Positions 45,401-58,196 of a DNA stretch of 64,000 bases are shown piece after piece (positions within the stretch are counted from its first letter, which is position 1; the number at the start of each line of letters is the position of its first letter). Below the pieces are notes generated by a model. That model had not been told where the DNA came from. It saw only the letters and a program-made list of their open reading frames with translations, and did not search any database. This stretch comes from Enoplolaimus lenunculus. Lineage: Eukaryota > Nematoda > Enoplea > Enoplida > Thoracostomopsidae. The position numbers were made by a program, and so were the translations under genes. The DNA lies in assembly GCA_030248215.1 (NCBI GenBank), contig JASANG010000406.1, positions 1 to 64,000 of the forward strand. The letters run 5' to 3'.

Positions 45401-46793
45401 AAGTTAGACTATCATAATGTAATACATGTAAGATAGAAATGTAGACTGGTCCGAACAAGATTTTAGCGGAAATATTCGTGGTTGGTACTGGCAAGATTTA
45501 TATGGAATGGGCGCAGTGTGCAGGACAGACGTATTCTTTCTCGTCCGCATTATAATGATGTACGTTTTCGTTCAAGTTCGTGGGCTGGAAATTATATAGG
45601 CAGCATTGCATGATTAACTGGGAACTCCGATTTCGGTTAGGATTCTATTCATAACGATCCTGGCATCCTACAGTTTCGATTCCGATCTAGTTCTGTTCCT
45701 TGCTTTTTAACACCGAGGCACGTTGTGTTACGAATGTGTGAAATGATGCGTGATTTGTTACGTATATGTTTCTGATAATAATATTGATATTGCAGCTGGC
45801 CTTGGCCGCACCGGTACATTAATTGCTTGCTGGATGATGAAACATTTTCACATGACAGCTGCGGAATGTATTGCATGGTGTCGGATTTGTCGACCGGGTT
45901 CAATAATTGGACCACAACAAGAATGGCTCATCAAGTGAGATCATACATTTTGATGTTTTTGCAATAACAAATAATTACAAACCTATTATGCAATGTGCAC
46001 GGCGAAGCCAGGGTATTGGAATGTGGTGGTTGCGTTCTATATAAACTTCGAAGGGTTTTTTCTGTGTTGCCAACTTGGAAAGTTTGCAAAACCACTGGAC
46101 AAAAGTCGCAACAGTTCGTTTGACCACTGTCCAGTAGCCCCAAACCTGGCTACGCCCTTTTGTGATGTGGTTCTGGCATTAACGCATTTAATTTTTCAAA
46201 TTCAATAATTCAAGCCTAGTTTTTAAAAGTTCACTATGGGCGAACGTTGTTATTCAAAAGATTTACACACGCGCGGAGCTATTTTAATTGAATGTGTATT
46301 GCTGTTAAATTAGTATAAAGTTTTATTTCTTGTAATTTATGTTTAGCAAGCAACCACATCTCATGCGGCTCGGTGAAATAATGCGTATTGACACTAAAGA
46401 CAAAGAAAAATTGTTGACAAATTCTGGTAGCGATGGAGGGACAACAGCGTTCCAACCGTCGCAATCAGTGTCAAATATGGCAGACACGAAAGTGAAAACT
46501 CTAAAGCACTCCATTTCTCAAGACGCTTCTACTGTCGCTGGCGGGCTCAAGGCAGTCGAACACACGGGCGATGATTACTTAGCTACCTCAACGACAGAAA
46601 TTGGCGGGGATGCCGACGAAATGCGGGGAAAAATACTAACAGTGCTGGGTGCACCGCTGCCAAAATCGCATCCGAAGGGTTCCGTATCATATTCATCGTT
46701 AAACTCGGCACCAGTAGGTTCTGCCGCATCAACACCGAAAAATGGCGCCGTGACAGGGTTAACACATGGAGTTGATGTGATAAGGTTAGGTTA

Positions 46794-46825
<32 letters not shown>

Positions 46826-49273
46826 ATAATCCAGGTATTGGCCGCGGAGCTCGTGGCTCGGTGATAGCGGGTTCACTCAACTCAACTAATCTAAATAATG
46901 ACATAGCTAATAACAACATCGACGAGCGTGCAGGCGCGCAGCGATTGAGTGAAACACAAACGGTGCTGGGTAGTGTCGAGGGTACTCGCATAAAGACAAG
47001 ACGGCTTAGCAGCGATGAGATTGGTGGTAATATTGCTTCGGCTGCTGAAAATAGTTCCAATCTGTTTCATGCAAGTGTTCATCAAGCCAGGAATTCAAAT
47101 ACTGCGGCTACACGGCGGGATGGTGGCCGTAGTAACGCTAGCAGATTGCAAGAAACTGCGGACTCTGATAGGAATATTGAGGTGAGCTGTAGAGTTAAAG
47201 TTTTCTTAGGAGACGTTGATATAAACTGGCGAATCGTGTAATATATAATGCAGGGACAAATATATAAACTGATTCATACATGCAGCTCGAAGCTTTCTGG
47301 TATGTATGAATTAATGGTTTGGATAGCAACACTTATAGTTTTGTTCGCTGAAAACTGATAATGCTTTGTGGATATTGTGCTGTGGAAAAAACCTGTTTAG
47401 TGTAAGCAAATGTTTTTGGGGATATATCATTATTATTCAACGCATATTTCAGCTATTTTTGTCGTGACCTTGTTTTTAGACTGTTCCGCAAGGTGGTTTG
47501 AGTCAAGGCGATCGTCTGCTTCAAATCAAAGCTACGAGGCGTCGTTCGCGATCGTCTAAACCTTCAATATCTGCTGCTGGTGCTCTGCAACCGAATGCGT
47601 CGATGACAAGAAGTGTAACGGTGACGCAATCAGCTCAGTTAACAAACAGTGATCGGTAAGCAAGTACGGGTGTGGATACTTATTGGGTACACGGTACACG
47701 GCATACTGATTGAGTGTAGATTAAGTTTTGTGTGATTACATCGACATGAAAATGTAGTAATTAACCAGTGTAAAACATGATAACAGAGAACGCTAGCCAA
47801 ATCGAGGTAGCTAAGTAATCGTGTGCAGCTCACTGATAATAAAAATCGAAAACAGTTATAATTAACCGTTTGCAATGTTTATTAACAAATAGTTGGAAGG
47901 ATGAGTTGTACGATAATTTCTATTGATAGTATTTTGATATGTGAACTAAACGCAGCTCACAAAACACCATTGATTGAAACCTCGCGGTGGTAAAAAATTT
48001 CAAAACAGTGCCGTATTTGATGCTTGCCTGCTGATCTGATACGAAACTTTCTGTATTATCTAACCATCCGAATTAATACGTTTGGTAGTTTGTTAAGAGC
48101 ACTCTAATAATGCAAAAAATTTGTTTCACGCATACTTCGTGTCTAATTAACGTTATAGTGAGGTATAACTGACAGCACTAGTGAGAGATGAAAGAAACTG
48201 GTCATTTTATAGTGATTATGATAGTCTTGGATGGAAAGGTCTCGGTTTTCTGTTTATCTCGGACTCGCTTTCTAGTCGGGATATGTCTACAAACCTAGAC
48301 CGAATACTCCGATACTTCGAAGTTATAAAAAAGAATAAATTAAGGATTATGTATTAAAGCTGGCCCCGGTTAGGCTCTGGCAAATAATGTGTTTGCCCGG
48401 TGTATTGGCCAGGTCGCAAGGTATCTCTACTACGAACCAGGGATCCACCGGAATTTCTGTAAAAATGCATTCAACCAGAATTTCTACGCTACGAACATAG
48501 TCGCCGGTTGCCTGGTCTGAGTTTCTGTTTAACTTATACAACGGATTCTCGAATAATCTGCTTAATGAGTGCTCTGATACATCCCTGTAGCTTGCTTTTA
48601 CGCTTTTTTCTCTTTATGGCATTATTGGGATTCGGTTCTTAATCACATTCCGAAAGTTAGCTACACTTTAGCAATGGGTGCCATTTTATGCCTTAGTTGA
48701 AAATATTTATAATTGTGGAGCAGTGGCGCGGCTTATTTCGTAACAGGAACATGAGGTTTTTGCCTTTTGGTACTTCGCGTAATTTAAAAGGCGAAACAAT
48801 AATTCGTAAATTTTTTAATATGTTCTTAGCTGGTGAGACGTGCGCTTAATGCTAGGGCACATTTAGGCTACTGGAAGCTTATTACTGGAATGGTTTCTGT
48901 TTTTATGGGTTCCGCCTTTCTTCTTTTCGCTTTCAAACTTTGTTTACATCAGTAGTTGCTTTGCAGCCGATCTTCTACGCGTCAACTAAACAGGCATCAC
49001 AAAGCACCATCGCCGTCCTCAAAAGGTACCAGTGTTACTCCGCCGCGTAAAGTTAGCCGCCGCACAGCAACAGTTTCGGCGAGAAAACCGGGTAATCAAT
49101 TATCGGGTGGTACAAAGATGGAGGAACAATCGATTCCTGCAAGCGGGCCTCGCCGTTACGTACCACTGTCGGCTCCGCAAGACCGACTGCTTCATCAACA
49201 AGACCTGTCGGAAACCGCCTTACATGCGCATAATGTTGCCGATAATACTAATAAACATAATTGTAATAATAAC

Positions 49274-49340
<67 letters not shown>

Positions 49341-52300
49341 GCGTCACAGCTGTGGAAATTATCGATACAACAAAGCAAACTGCCAGTGCGATTACCAACA
49401 GGATTTTGCGTCGAAGCCAAGACAGCGAGTCGCGTACGCGAAATCAAAATTCAAGCACCTTTTGCACTGAAATTAATTCGTTGATGGCCGGAACTTCCCG
49501 AGGACCTCATGAACGAATGATACCTTCAGGCGTGTTTGAAGCCACAACTGGATCAATGCCACCTCCAACTGATTATGGGAACAGCAACATTGAATTATCA
49601 AACCCCAGAGTAGACAGATCGAACGACAGAATCGTGGGTCAGAGCGGAAATCCCGGATACCAACAAGGGATGTATCAAAGCAACAGTGGCAGACCTACTA
49701 GACAGCGTTCGCAGCAGCATGTATTCCGTACTGGTCTGGCTCAAAAATCCAAACGTCAGACTTTGCCTTGTAAACTAGGTGGCGTGCGTGAATATGACAG
49801 TAATGCCAAAATCAATGGGCCAAATAACATTTGTTCTCGTGGTAATTCTGCAATTGCGTCTGCGAATGCATCGTGTTCGTCAAAAGAAGATCAGCTGTCA
49901 ACGTCGTACTTTGCGGAACATTCCCAACATGACCATACCTATGGCGTTGTTGACAACAACAACAACAACAACAACTCCAGTTTAATAGCTGATCCTAATG
50001 ACAAATTGAAGCGACAACTTGGTACAACTTGCATTCAGAGTGCCAGTTGTAGTGAACAACCAGCTGGGCTGGCGAATGCCTATCATGGCTATCGGCTTCG
50101 ACGTGCTGGCAAAATGGCAGATTTCAAAAACGATCACTCTGAACAACGTATAACACCATCGTTCCATAACGCTGAAACCGGTAGGAAAAATAGTCGCCGT
50201 CGAAATAGTTCTGGTGTTGTTGCAGACAGCTTCTCTGCTGATCCTGTGGTACGTAACATTACTGTTGGTGGGATGTACAACCCCTATGGCGTTAGAAACC
50301 CGTCGTCAAGGAGCCCTGTTAGGACGAGAGAGCAGGATCGTGGTAAACAAGGAAGTCGTGGATGTGGACAACCTTTAGCTAGAAGTTATACGTACAGCGG
50401 AATTGCAGTAGCACCAGCAGCTGATGCTAAATCTTCCAACACCAGGATCAATAACGCAAGCGGACGTGGATGGCCGCTTGCTCAAAGGTAAGCTAACTCT
50501 CTTAATAACATGATTACGCTGCTATCGGATACTTACTTTCTGAGTACAAGCTTGCTAAAGCTGGTAAAATGTTCTATATACGTATGCCTGATTTGAACTT
50601 GACTTTTCGGAGCAGGTGAACGAAAGAAATCGAAGATAAAAATTTGGATTGTTTTTTAATTATGGAATTTACAGTCATAATCTGGTAGCTTGGTCTCTCG
50701 TCTCCTAGTTGAGCACAATGTAACATTAACACCAATAATTTGCATTATACTAACATTAGTTAAATTCGTAAATACGAAAGATTTGAACGAGTTCAACATC
50801 ATCCAATTTTGATATTAATTTTGTTGGATTTGGCTTAATAGTATACAGTTGTATACTTAGCAGCATTGTTGGCTTATAAAATTTCTGATTCAGTTTCTCA
50901 ATGAGCAAATACGGTTTGGATTCGGTTTTAAAAAACTGCCGAAGAGCGGTTTGGAAATTAAGTGACAGGTAGAATAAGTAGTATTCGGAAAAGTTTTTAG
51001 GATTTGCGAGTGCGAGTCAAGCTAAAAATTTCTGATACTTAAATATACGGTTTAAGGTTATGGTGTTTCAAAAATGAAATTTCTGACTCGAACTTGGACT
51101 CGATGCCAATAGTTGTATTGCTTTTGGTGGGAAATTGTGCATCGATTTACGTTACAATCAGTGCTTAATATGAATATAAAGCTACAATTCCAAACTTATG
51201 GTGCATGAATAGTATGTACCTTTTAAGGTGCAACCGGATACGTCCCCGCAAGAAATTGACATCCGGCTCGGGCTAAAATATTCTACACTGCCGCGCCGGA
51301 TATTTCTTGGTTGGGAAGTATAACATAACACGGTTACACTATTATTTATGACCAAACTAGTTTATTTCGCTCGGAATTTTGCTCGAAATGACAAAAATCA
51401 ATACTTCAAGAGGTTGAGTTAATATTAAAACTCTTGCAGAACGCAAAACTGTAACGTATTGATGTAGCTACTCTATTGGAGTGATTAAATTTAATTTTTG
51501 TAAATATGCACTTAAATATCCGGCTCCGGCTTTGGTGTTTTTCGGTATCCGGTCGAACACTATTACATTTACTGTGCTTGCTTAGTTGATTGTTGGGCAT
51601 TATGCTTTGCAGCATTTACTTAAATGGGAATGCATTTGGGCGCAGGTAATGATATATTCAATGGCAGGCGAGCAGGTGTAAGCGTTTTGGCCAAGGCATT
51701 AGAGCCTATTGGCGTTACTGCACTTTTCAACAAGTTGCCACATTCTTAATTTTGTGTAGCACCTGTTCCCAGTTAGCAATAGGTTCTGAAACATGCAAAC
51801 TGGGAAAGTTGTAAATGTAATTACGTACGCGTAGAGTAGCAGGATGTGCAATAAAATTGTTATATAATTTTGAAGCTCGTAATAAATGGTTTAAAATTTA
51901 CGTAACCTATCAAATTTTATGGTCAGTTTCACGGCCTCCTGGAATGTTGTGGGATGTCCCGTCCAGTGGCGTACTGCACCGTACCGTGCGCGAATTGCTA
52001 TGCCGGCTGATGATGGATGTAGACGCGTGACATAGGAAATTGCTCCGATGTACTGAACAGGGCTGTAACAGTTGTATGAGCTTATTCCTAAGTTTAAGCG
52101 TAACAATAAGCCTATATCTAAGCCTAACCCTAATCAAAAAATAATCTGAAGCCAGGGTGCAATCGGAATTCTGATTCCGATTTGAATTCCGATTCAAAAC
52201 GAGTTCCGATTCCGTTCGCACAATCAATCGGAGTCGGAATTTCCACATTTTAATTATAGACCTACTTGTTGTGATATTTTGTATAAAAATTCTGCACCAT

Positions 52301-52886
52301 TATTTTATCTATTATATTTTTTTCGATGAGTTAACTTATCAATAATTGACTGGTGTTTAGTTTTACAGAGTCAAAAAAATGATTGCCAATTTGGGCATGC
52401 GACCTTTTTGAGAATTGTTACGAAATTTGTAGTTCCGATTCCGGTATAAATGTGATGTTCCGATTCCGGTATAAATTTGATGTTCCGATTACGGTATCAA
52501 TTTGCTGTTCCGATTTCTATTGTCTGAAGTTAACCTTTACTCTACTGAAGTCCCTCTCAAAAAATCAGTGCATGTATTTGTGAAAATGTAAGACGTATGC
52601 AGGTGTAATGAATTTTGAATTTCTTAACTACGACACCGCGTTAAAATCACCAGAGCCACCTCAATCAAACGGGGTTGGTCGTTGCTCTTTATACCACCCG
52701 ACAGCTACAAATAACAAAAAAGATTAATTAGACAGTGCTTTGCTTTATGTATTTCATTATTTGTTTTTCAGAGGCAAACAATCGTCCACTAACTCGGCGA
52801 CATCAATTGGAATGTCACTACGAAGCCGCATCCGTATTGGAAACAGTTCCACCAAAAGTTTTAGCACCGCAAAATTGCATAAATGA
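39459..52886 (+). CDS. CDC14: CDC14 dual-specificity phosphatase with very long tail
   Basis: Complete gene, 1207 aa. Exons: 39459-39513, 40293-40383, 40690-40765, 41099-41185, 42506-42585, 42834-42963, 43377-43464, 45077-45307, 45796-45934, 46347-47181, 47480-47655, 48967-50487, 52772-52886; all are GT-AG and phases close. CDC14 removes phosphates from CDK sites in mitotic exit, cytokinesis and cilium control. The core (about 1-335) shows [69 protein letters not shown] and the catalytic HCKAGLGRTG, Cys278 and Arg284 forming the C(X)5R loop. The tail (about 880 residues) is Ser/Asn-rich with Asn runs of 9, 25 and 7. It keeps the family's [18 protein letters not shown] (exon 11). Usual family length is about 450-620, so the tail is exceptional. 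The N-terminal start is the only Met in the first exon. Confidence 0.92.
39917..40210. mobile_element. hAT-like MITE fragment(s) (family E)
   Basis: Begins AGGGTGCGACCAGATATCCG and ends in ATCCGGACAATATCTGG-like sequence in CDC14 intron 1, with no clean inverted right end. It stops about 85 bases before exon 2. Confidence 0.45.
41625..41835. repeat. Dispersed repeat shared with 27600-27840
   Basis: Same TTTTTTCGGTCCCAAG start and TTTTTTGTCAAAAACTTCAAC core as the copy at 27.6 kb. It also has an inverted pair GGTGTAAAATT and AATTTTACACC around 41753-41813. Lies in CDC14 intron 4. Confidence 0.45.
46793..46820 (+). repeat. (AAT)9 coding microsatellite, CDC14 exon 10
   Basis: Encodes nine Asn in frame within the CDC14 tail. 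All codons are AAT, as expected of recent slippage. Confidence 0.8.
49265..49339 (+). repeat. (AAT)25 coding microsatellite, polyAsn in CDC14
   Basis: Encodes 25 consecutive Asn (residues 763-787), 24 as AAT and one as AAC, in exon 12. A shorter run of seven Asn coded by AAC lies at 49955-49975. The near-uniform codon use points to repeat slippage. Confidence 0.9.
51230..51566. mobile_element. hAT-like MITE (family E)
   Basis: Starts AGGTGCAACCGGATACGTCC and ends, inverted, GGTATCCGGTCGAACACTA. The ends carry CCGGCTCCGGCT. Confidence 0.55.
52155..52515. mobile_element. hAT-like MITE with TTCCGATT repeats (family E variant)
   Basis: Begins CAGGGTGCAATCGGAATTCT. Toward the other end GATGTTCCGATTCCGGTATAAA-like steps occur three times in tandem. 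No right terminus was identified. Confidence 0.45.
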
Positions 52887-53202
52887 TTTAAGTATTGTTG
52901 TTGTTGTTGTTGTTGTTTTTATTATTTGTTTGTTTTTTTGAACAATGTAACGTACGTAGTTAACAAGGGCACAGCCAGGATTTACTTTAATTTCAGAAGG
53001 ATGTCACTCAATGGTAAAGTATTTCAAGTGAACGTCGCGAGCGAGAAACAAAATTATGACTCTGAGAATCCAGTAAGTTATTCTAAATCGTTTAACAGAG
53101 CCTTTAGTCGTCGTCTCCACAAATTTCAAGACGGGATATTAATGCCGTATTTCCTGTGTTTTGTACGCCCCTGCTAGTTATCAGGTCGCCGACGTATGTT
53201 TT

Positions 53203-53328
53203 ACGCTGCAAAAAATGGTAAGTCAAATTGGCTCTTTTCGAAATAGGCTCTACGGGACTACACAAACTGAGTCAAATTCGACTCCGCTATAGTTGAATTC
53301 GATTTGACTCACCATTTTTTGCAGTGTA
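53203..53328. mobile_element. Palindromic MITE family C (short copy)
   Basis: Starts CGCTGCAAAAAATGGTAAGT and ends CACCATTTTTTGCAGTG. Shorter than other copies, with part of the interior missing. Confidence 0.65.
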
Positions 53329-54124
53329 GTTGTAGCTCATGTTGATTTGATTTTAGGCATTAATAAGTATAACCTGTATAGGTTATTTTGCTTATGCATG
53401 GGAAAATAACAGTAGTATGCATTCTGTATTGGAGAACGTTAGGTATCTTGCAATGGCGAAGCTATCCTAAAAATTTGTAGTTTTTTTTAGTAATTTTTGT
53501 TAAGTATCGCTTAAACTAGCTGTAAGTAAAAAACGGCTTCGGAAGATGTTTTGCATATTTCAGTTTCTCATTATCTGCTCGAACTATCGTGCGCCTTAAC
53601 ACATGCGTAGGTTTGGGCTAGTCTTAGGCTTAGGCTTCAGGGTCGTTATGTGTCGAGAAAAGTAAGCAAGTATATATTATCGTTTTTTAAACGAATCATT
53701 AGTTTTACAGCGAGAATTGTTGGAGTAAATTTTTAGATGAAGGCTAGAGTTGCGCTATACTTGACTGAGCTTTTAATAAAAAGTTTTACAGCGGCGGCGT
53801 GCGGCAAAGTTTATACCGTGACGCGCAGCGGCGTACGGCGAGTATAGCGCAACCCTAAGAGTTTTCGAATTTTGAAATTGAGCTTTTGATAGCATATACT
53901 TTATTTTGTGTTCGGTCTCTTGTCGATGTCACATGTGCAAATTGTTTTATTATTTTTATTTTTTTATTATTGCATTGCATATATTAATGCATGATTTGTT
54001 TTATTTTGTATTATATCTACATAACCATTTCGTTGGTGTATTGCGTCTGTATTTAATATGTGGTGCATATATATGTTGCATGGCTCGTTTTAGCTATGTT
54101 TTTGTTGTTTTCTGTAAATAATCA

Positions 54125-54292
54125 TTTTGTACAGTATGGTGTCTAGCGGCGTTGAAGTTCATTTTGATTCAGTGTGCTTCATACTGAAGCTAAAAAGCAT
54201 CGGTGCGTTTCACACTGAAGCCAAAAAAGCTTCAGTGTTCATCACACTGCACCGTCAAAACTCACTTGGTGTACGCATGATATTGTGGAATT
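54125..54292. mobile_element. Palindromic element family G
   Basis: Interior AAGCTTCAGTG/CACTGAAGC repeats and right end CACTTGGTGTACGCATGATA match the copies at 30391 and 13783. Confidence 0.5.
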
Positions 54293-55356
54293 TGCGTTAC
54301 GTAATTTAAGCGCCGTGAATCGTGTTTGAACTCGAAACTGGGAAATGCATTGGCAGCTTTCAGCGGAATCGGAGTTAGAAATTCCACGATTGTGTGAAAT
54401 GTAACGTTAATAAAGAATATGTTTCGGCGATTCATAGTGTACAAAGCAAAAAACAATATAGAGAAAGAAAGTCGTTTTAGTGTTTACCCTGTATCACATA
54501 ATTATGATAGATGTATTGTTTCAATTTCCGACAGCTTACAACTGTTTTTTTTATTTTTGAATTTAAACGTTCATCATTAGCATGTTTATTGGTTCCAACC
54601 GATAGAAGGTATATATATAAATGTTTGATTCGGAATTCGAAAACAACTGACAGTGATGGGCGGTCCGAGACCGAGACAGCGACCGGCCAAGCGGTCTTGG
54701 TCAATTTTTGGTCATCACCGACAAAAATTTAAATTTCGAAAATAAATTATTTATGAGGCTTTTTTCGTGGTTTTCAGTGAGCACACTTAAGTTTTGAAAG
54801 TAATTCCTAAGTATAACCTTGCGTTATCGGTCAAGCTTTTGATGCAAGACAAATAAACGTTTAATTCAATTGAAATTGGAACTAGTTTTGGATTGAAATT
54901 CTAATCGCAAACGTGGATTTCGTTTTCACCATGTGTTTGAGAGTCCCAAATTCTACGTTTAGGTCTTCTCTTGTGAGATTAAAACTTTCACAAATTGGTT
55001 TTACGAATGCTACTAAATTTCAATCTATCAACGTTTCCATGGGAATAGAAAATTTTACGGTTTTTAGTCTAATAATTCATGGTTAGTCAATAGTTTAAAA
55101 ACAAGAGTGTAGTTGAATTTATGGTTTTATATAGGGTTAAGTTGGCTAAAATTCATTTAATCGAAGTTTGGCTCGTTTTCTTTCGGCATTCGGTATATTT
55201 GCGTTATTCGATTAACAAATGTATACAAATCTGCTAATATATTATGCATCTGTATATACACGTATATATACAATACATAATACAGATATATATACAAATG
55301 TAATATATATTATTTTATATCTTTGTGTAGGTGTAGTAGTGGATAGTAAGTTTGAG

Positions 55357-55518
55357 CTCATGTACACATGAGGAGCGCAACGTTTTTCTGCGGGACTGTA
55401 ATAGAGTACGCTTAAGCTTTAGACAAATTTTTGGGTAGGCTTAGATATAAGCTCACTGTTACGCTTAGGCTTAGGAATATGCTTATACTACTGTAACAGC
55501 CCTGCTATATCGACTGGA
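55357..55518 (+). mobile_element. TTAGGC-carrying MITE family A
   Basis: Left end CTCATGTACACATGAGGAGC (diverged), box GTACGCTTAAGCTTTAGAC, TTAGGC hexamers, and right end ACTGTAACAGCCCTGCTA. Confidence 0.55.
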
Positions 55519-55741
55519 CGTAAGTCGTTGCCAGTGGTAAAAACGACAAAATTATGTAATGTTGGTTTCTAGTCCTAGAGCTAGCTGGATATGAAAAGCT
55601 TATTTCTGCGTTGATTAGTAGTTCTTATTCTATCGTGACAAATTAATCAGGCATTCAGAAACTGATATTTTGTGGTCAAAACTGTATCAGTATTACCACC
55701 TTCACTCCCATCCATGGATCGCAAATACGGTCACTGAGACC

Positions 55742-55903
55742 GATGTTACTTTTAGGGCCGTCGCGGTTTCTGGTGGGTCTGTAAAAGAGTATGCTTAGAT
55801 TCTAGACTCTAGACAGTTTTTGCTTTGACGTAGGAGTACACTTGTTTGAACGCTTAGGAATATGCTTTACCTACTGTTTACGGGCCTAAAAGTAACATTG
55901 GCC
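55742..55903 (+). mobile_element. MITE family B, few hexamers
   Basis: Left end CCGATGTTACTTTTAGGGCC and right end ACGGGCCTAAAAGTAACATT. The array has nearly decayed, leaving GCTTAGGAATATGC. Confidence 0.6.
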
Positions 55904-56106
55904 CTGATTAACGTGACAGTCGTGCGTAGATATTTCACTTTATTTGCGTACATTCATAATTTTGTTCATGTTAATATAGCAATACGCTTTATACGGTGTA
56001 GTCTTTATCTGCAAATATATTTTCCCTTGTACGGTAGTTCGTTGTATTGCATTATTAACCAATGATGTCACTTATTTGGTTCACTGTGTATATACTAAAT
56101 CAACTG

Positions 56107-56489
56107 TGAAACATTATAGGGCCTAAGAGGGGGTCCTCATTTTGAGTACCAGTCAATAGGAGTTCGCATTCCTAATAAGAGTCCGTTAGCGGCGTAAGCG
56201 GATAGTGTCCCTAAACCCTAATTAGAGTCCATAAATGTCAATTATCGCTAATTGTAGCGCATAAAAACCTACAGGCCCAAATAATTTGAGTTCGAAACTT
56301 TAAAGCGTACTTAAATTTTGAAAATACATTCGTAAGTATAACCTTGCATTATCACTCAAGCTATTGACACAAGACAAATAAACGGAGCGTGGGTTAAAAG
56401 TAAAAAAGAGTCCGTAACCGAATAACAGGGGGCTCCGTCTGGAGAGACCAAATAAATATCACCCCCCTTTATTCGGGTCACTACAGTAT
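56107..56489. mobile_element. MITE family D
   Basis: Begins with a degraded end and AAGAGGGGGTCCTCATTTTG. Its right end is TTATTCGGGTCACTACAGTA. Confidence 0.65.
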
Positions 56490-56547
56490 GTTGATTTGGC
56501 TGTATATAGATATCTATAGCGAATCTTATCAGATCATGTGTAGCAGG

Positions 56548-56860
56548 GTACTGCCGGAGGTCTGCTACTGGATTTGGCAGAAAATCGACCCCCGGTTCTG
56601 GACGATGTGTTTCGTTTAAACTTTTGGTATATCTTAGAGGAAAAATTGCCAAGATTCCATAAAATATAAGCGATCTTGCAAATTTTGTTGGCCTACTTAT
56701 TTTTCACCTCCGGTCTCACCCTGATGCATAGATCAGGGGCGGTTCGTTTTTTAACTAGACTGCTATGTAATAGCTTAAACTTTAAATTATTTTTGCTTAG
56801 GTATTGGTTATGCGTTTACTACTATTACGGCCCTGATCTATGTATTGTCCAAGTTAACCG
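56548..56860. mobile_element. Family E element adjoining a family A element
   Basis: 56548-56721 starts CAGGGTACTGCCGGAGGTCT and ends CACCTCCGGTCTCACCCTG. It is followed at 56725 by a short family A copy (CATAGATCAGGGGCGGTTCG to TACGGCCCTGATCTATGTAT). Confidence 0.55.
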
Positions 56861-57405
56861 AGTTTTAGCTATAAATCCTTTCGTAGATAAGATATTTTAT
56901 TCAACTCTTTTCATTTTGGGTGTTTTGGTTTTACCCTTTTCATTGCGTGATGGTGTTACTGTTGTTTTACTCACAAAAATAACTTTATGCGTATAAAGGT
57001 TAAAAGGACTCTTGTTTTACTTCATGTATTATACGACATTAAACACTGGTGGCATGGTTTACTTGATTTTGAGTGCTATAGCTGTTATCTTGACGTGGTT
57101 AAACAAGCTTACTACCAGACTCGTGCGCGTACATTTCTAAGTACAAGCGCAGGACTTAAAACTACTTACATTACTTTAATTAGCCATGTTAATTATAAGG
57201 GCTTGCCTACTGAGAGACTGGAAAACTTCGACTTTTTCTAAGCAAGCTTTTGTAGACGCGAAATAAACGTATACAAAAACTATTTCGGAACAAATTCGTA
57301 AACGAATATAACAAGTGGGGTATCCCTGAAGAGGCGAAACATATATCAGTCCCTCATGTTATTCGAGTAACTATAACTACGGAATACTACAGTTTTGAAT
57401 ATTGC

Positions 57406-57984
57406 TACAGTATTGACCCGAATAAGAGGGGGTTTCCCCATTTTGAGTCCCGATCAATAAGAGTCCGTATCTCTAATAAGATTCCGTCCATAAATGTCAA
57501 TTATTCCTAATTGTAGCACATAAATGACTCCAGAACCAAATAATTTGACTTCGAAACATTAAAGCGTACTTAAGTTTTGAAAGTACATTCCTACGTATAA
57601 CCTTGCACTATCGCTCAAGCTATTGACACAACACAAATGTTTAATTCAACGGATAGTTGCAGTACCGGATATATCATTAACGAAGGGTGGCGAAGCGTAA
57701 GTTCCACATTGCGGACGCAGCCGCCATAGCACAGATTTTAACAATTCTACGCCCTGTAGCAACGCCTAAGCCTAACTTAAGTTCTAAGAGAGACTAGGTG
57801 GAGCCAGGGACTCCCTTAAGGTGTGGTTTTGATATTTGGTTTTATTTTGAGTTTTAGTTTTTAGTTTGAAAAAGGTTTAAGAGTGGCAGAGCCACCTACA
57901 GTCCGTAACCGAATAACAAGGGGGGTATCCTCTGGAGAGGCCAAATAAATATCAGTCCCCCTCTTATTCGGGTCAATACAGTAC
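57406..57984. mobile_element. Family D MITE with an internal insertion
   Basis: Termini CTACAGTATTGACCCGAATA and ATTCGGGTCAATACAGTAC. Compared with the copy at 32523, about 200 bases (57695-57900) are inserted between GAAGCG and CAGTCCGTAACCG. The insert holds a GCCTAA pair and GGTGGAGCCAGGG/GTGGCAGAGCCACC steps. Confidence 0.65.
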
Positions 57985-58196
57985 GCATAATTTCGACATT
58001 CTTTTCGAACTCTACTCAAAACGTTCATCAACCAAATAAAAGTGAATTGTGTATTTCAAATGGGTCAAATCACGGGTAGATGACAACCAGAGTGCAATGT
58101 GTCACTATGAACAAAAAAAATCGACACTGCAATTTCCCTTAATGTGACGTTCAACGTTGAAGTCTAAATTTAAATACTTTGTCCCGGGTAGCTGTA

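Larger units (their letters stand above)
50488..52771. other. CDC14 intron 12, MITE-bearing
   Basis: A 2.3-kb intron with family E elements (51230-51566 and 52155-52515) and a partial family A element (52050-52148). The rest is AT-rich and shows no coding frame. Confidence 0.6.

Noticed and set aside
49195-49484. Poly-Leu, poly-Ile and other open frames across the AAT tract
   Set aside because: They are other frames of the CDC14 exon 12 microsatellite.
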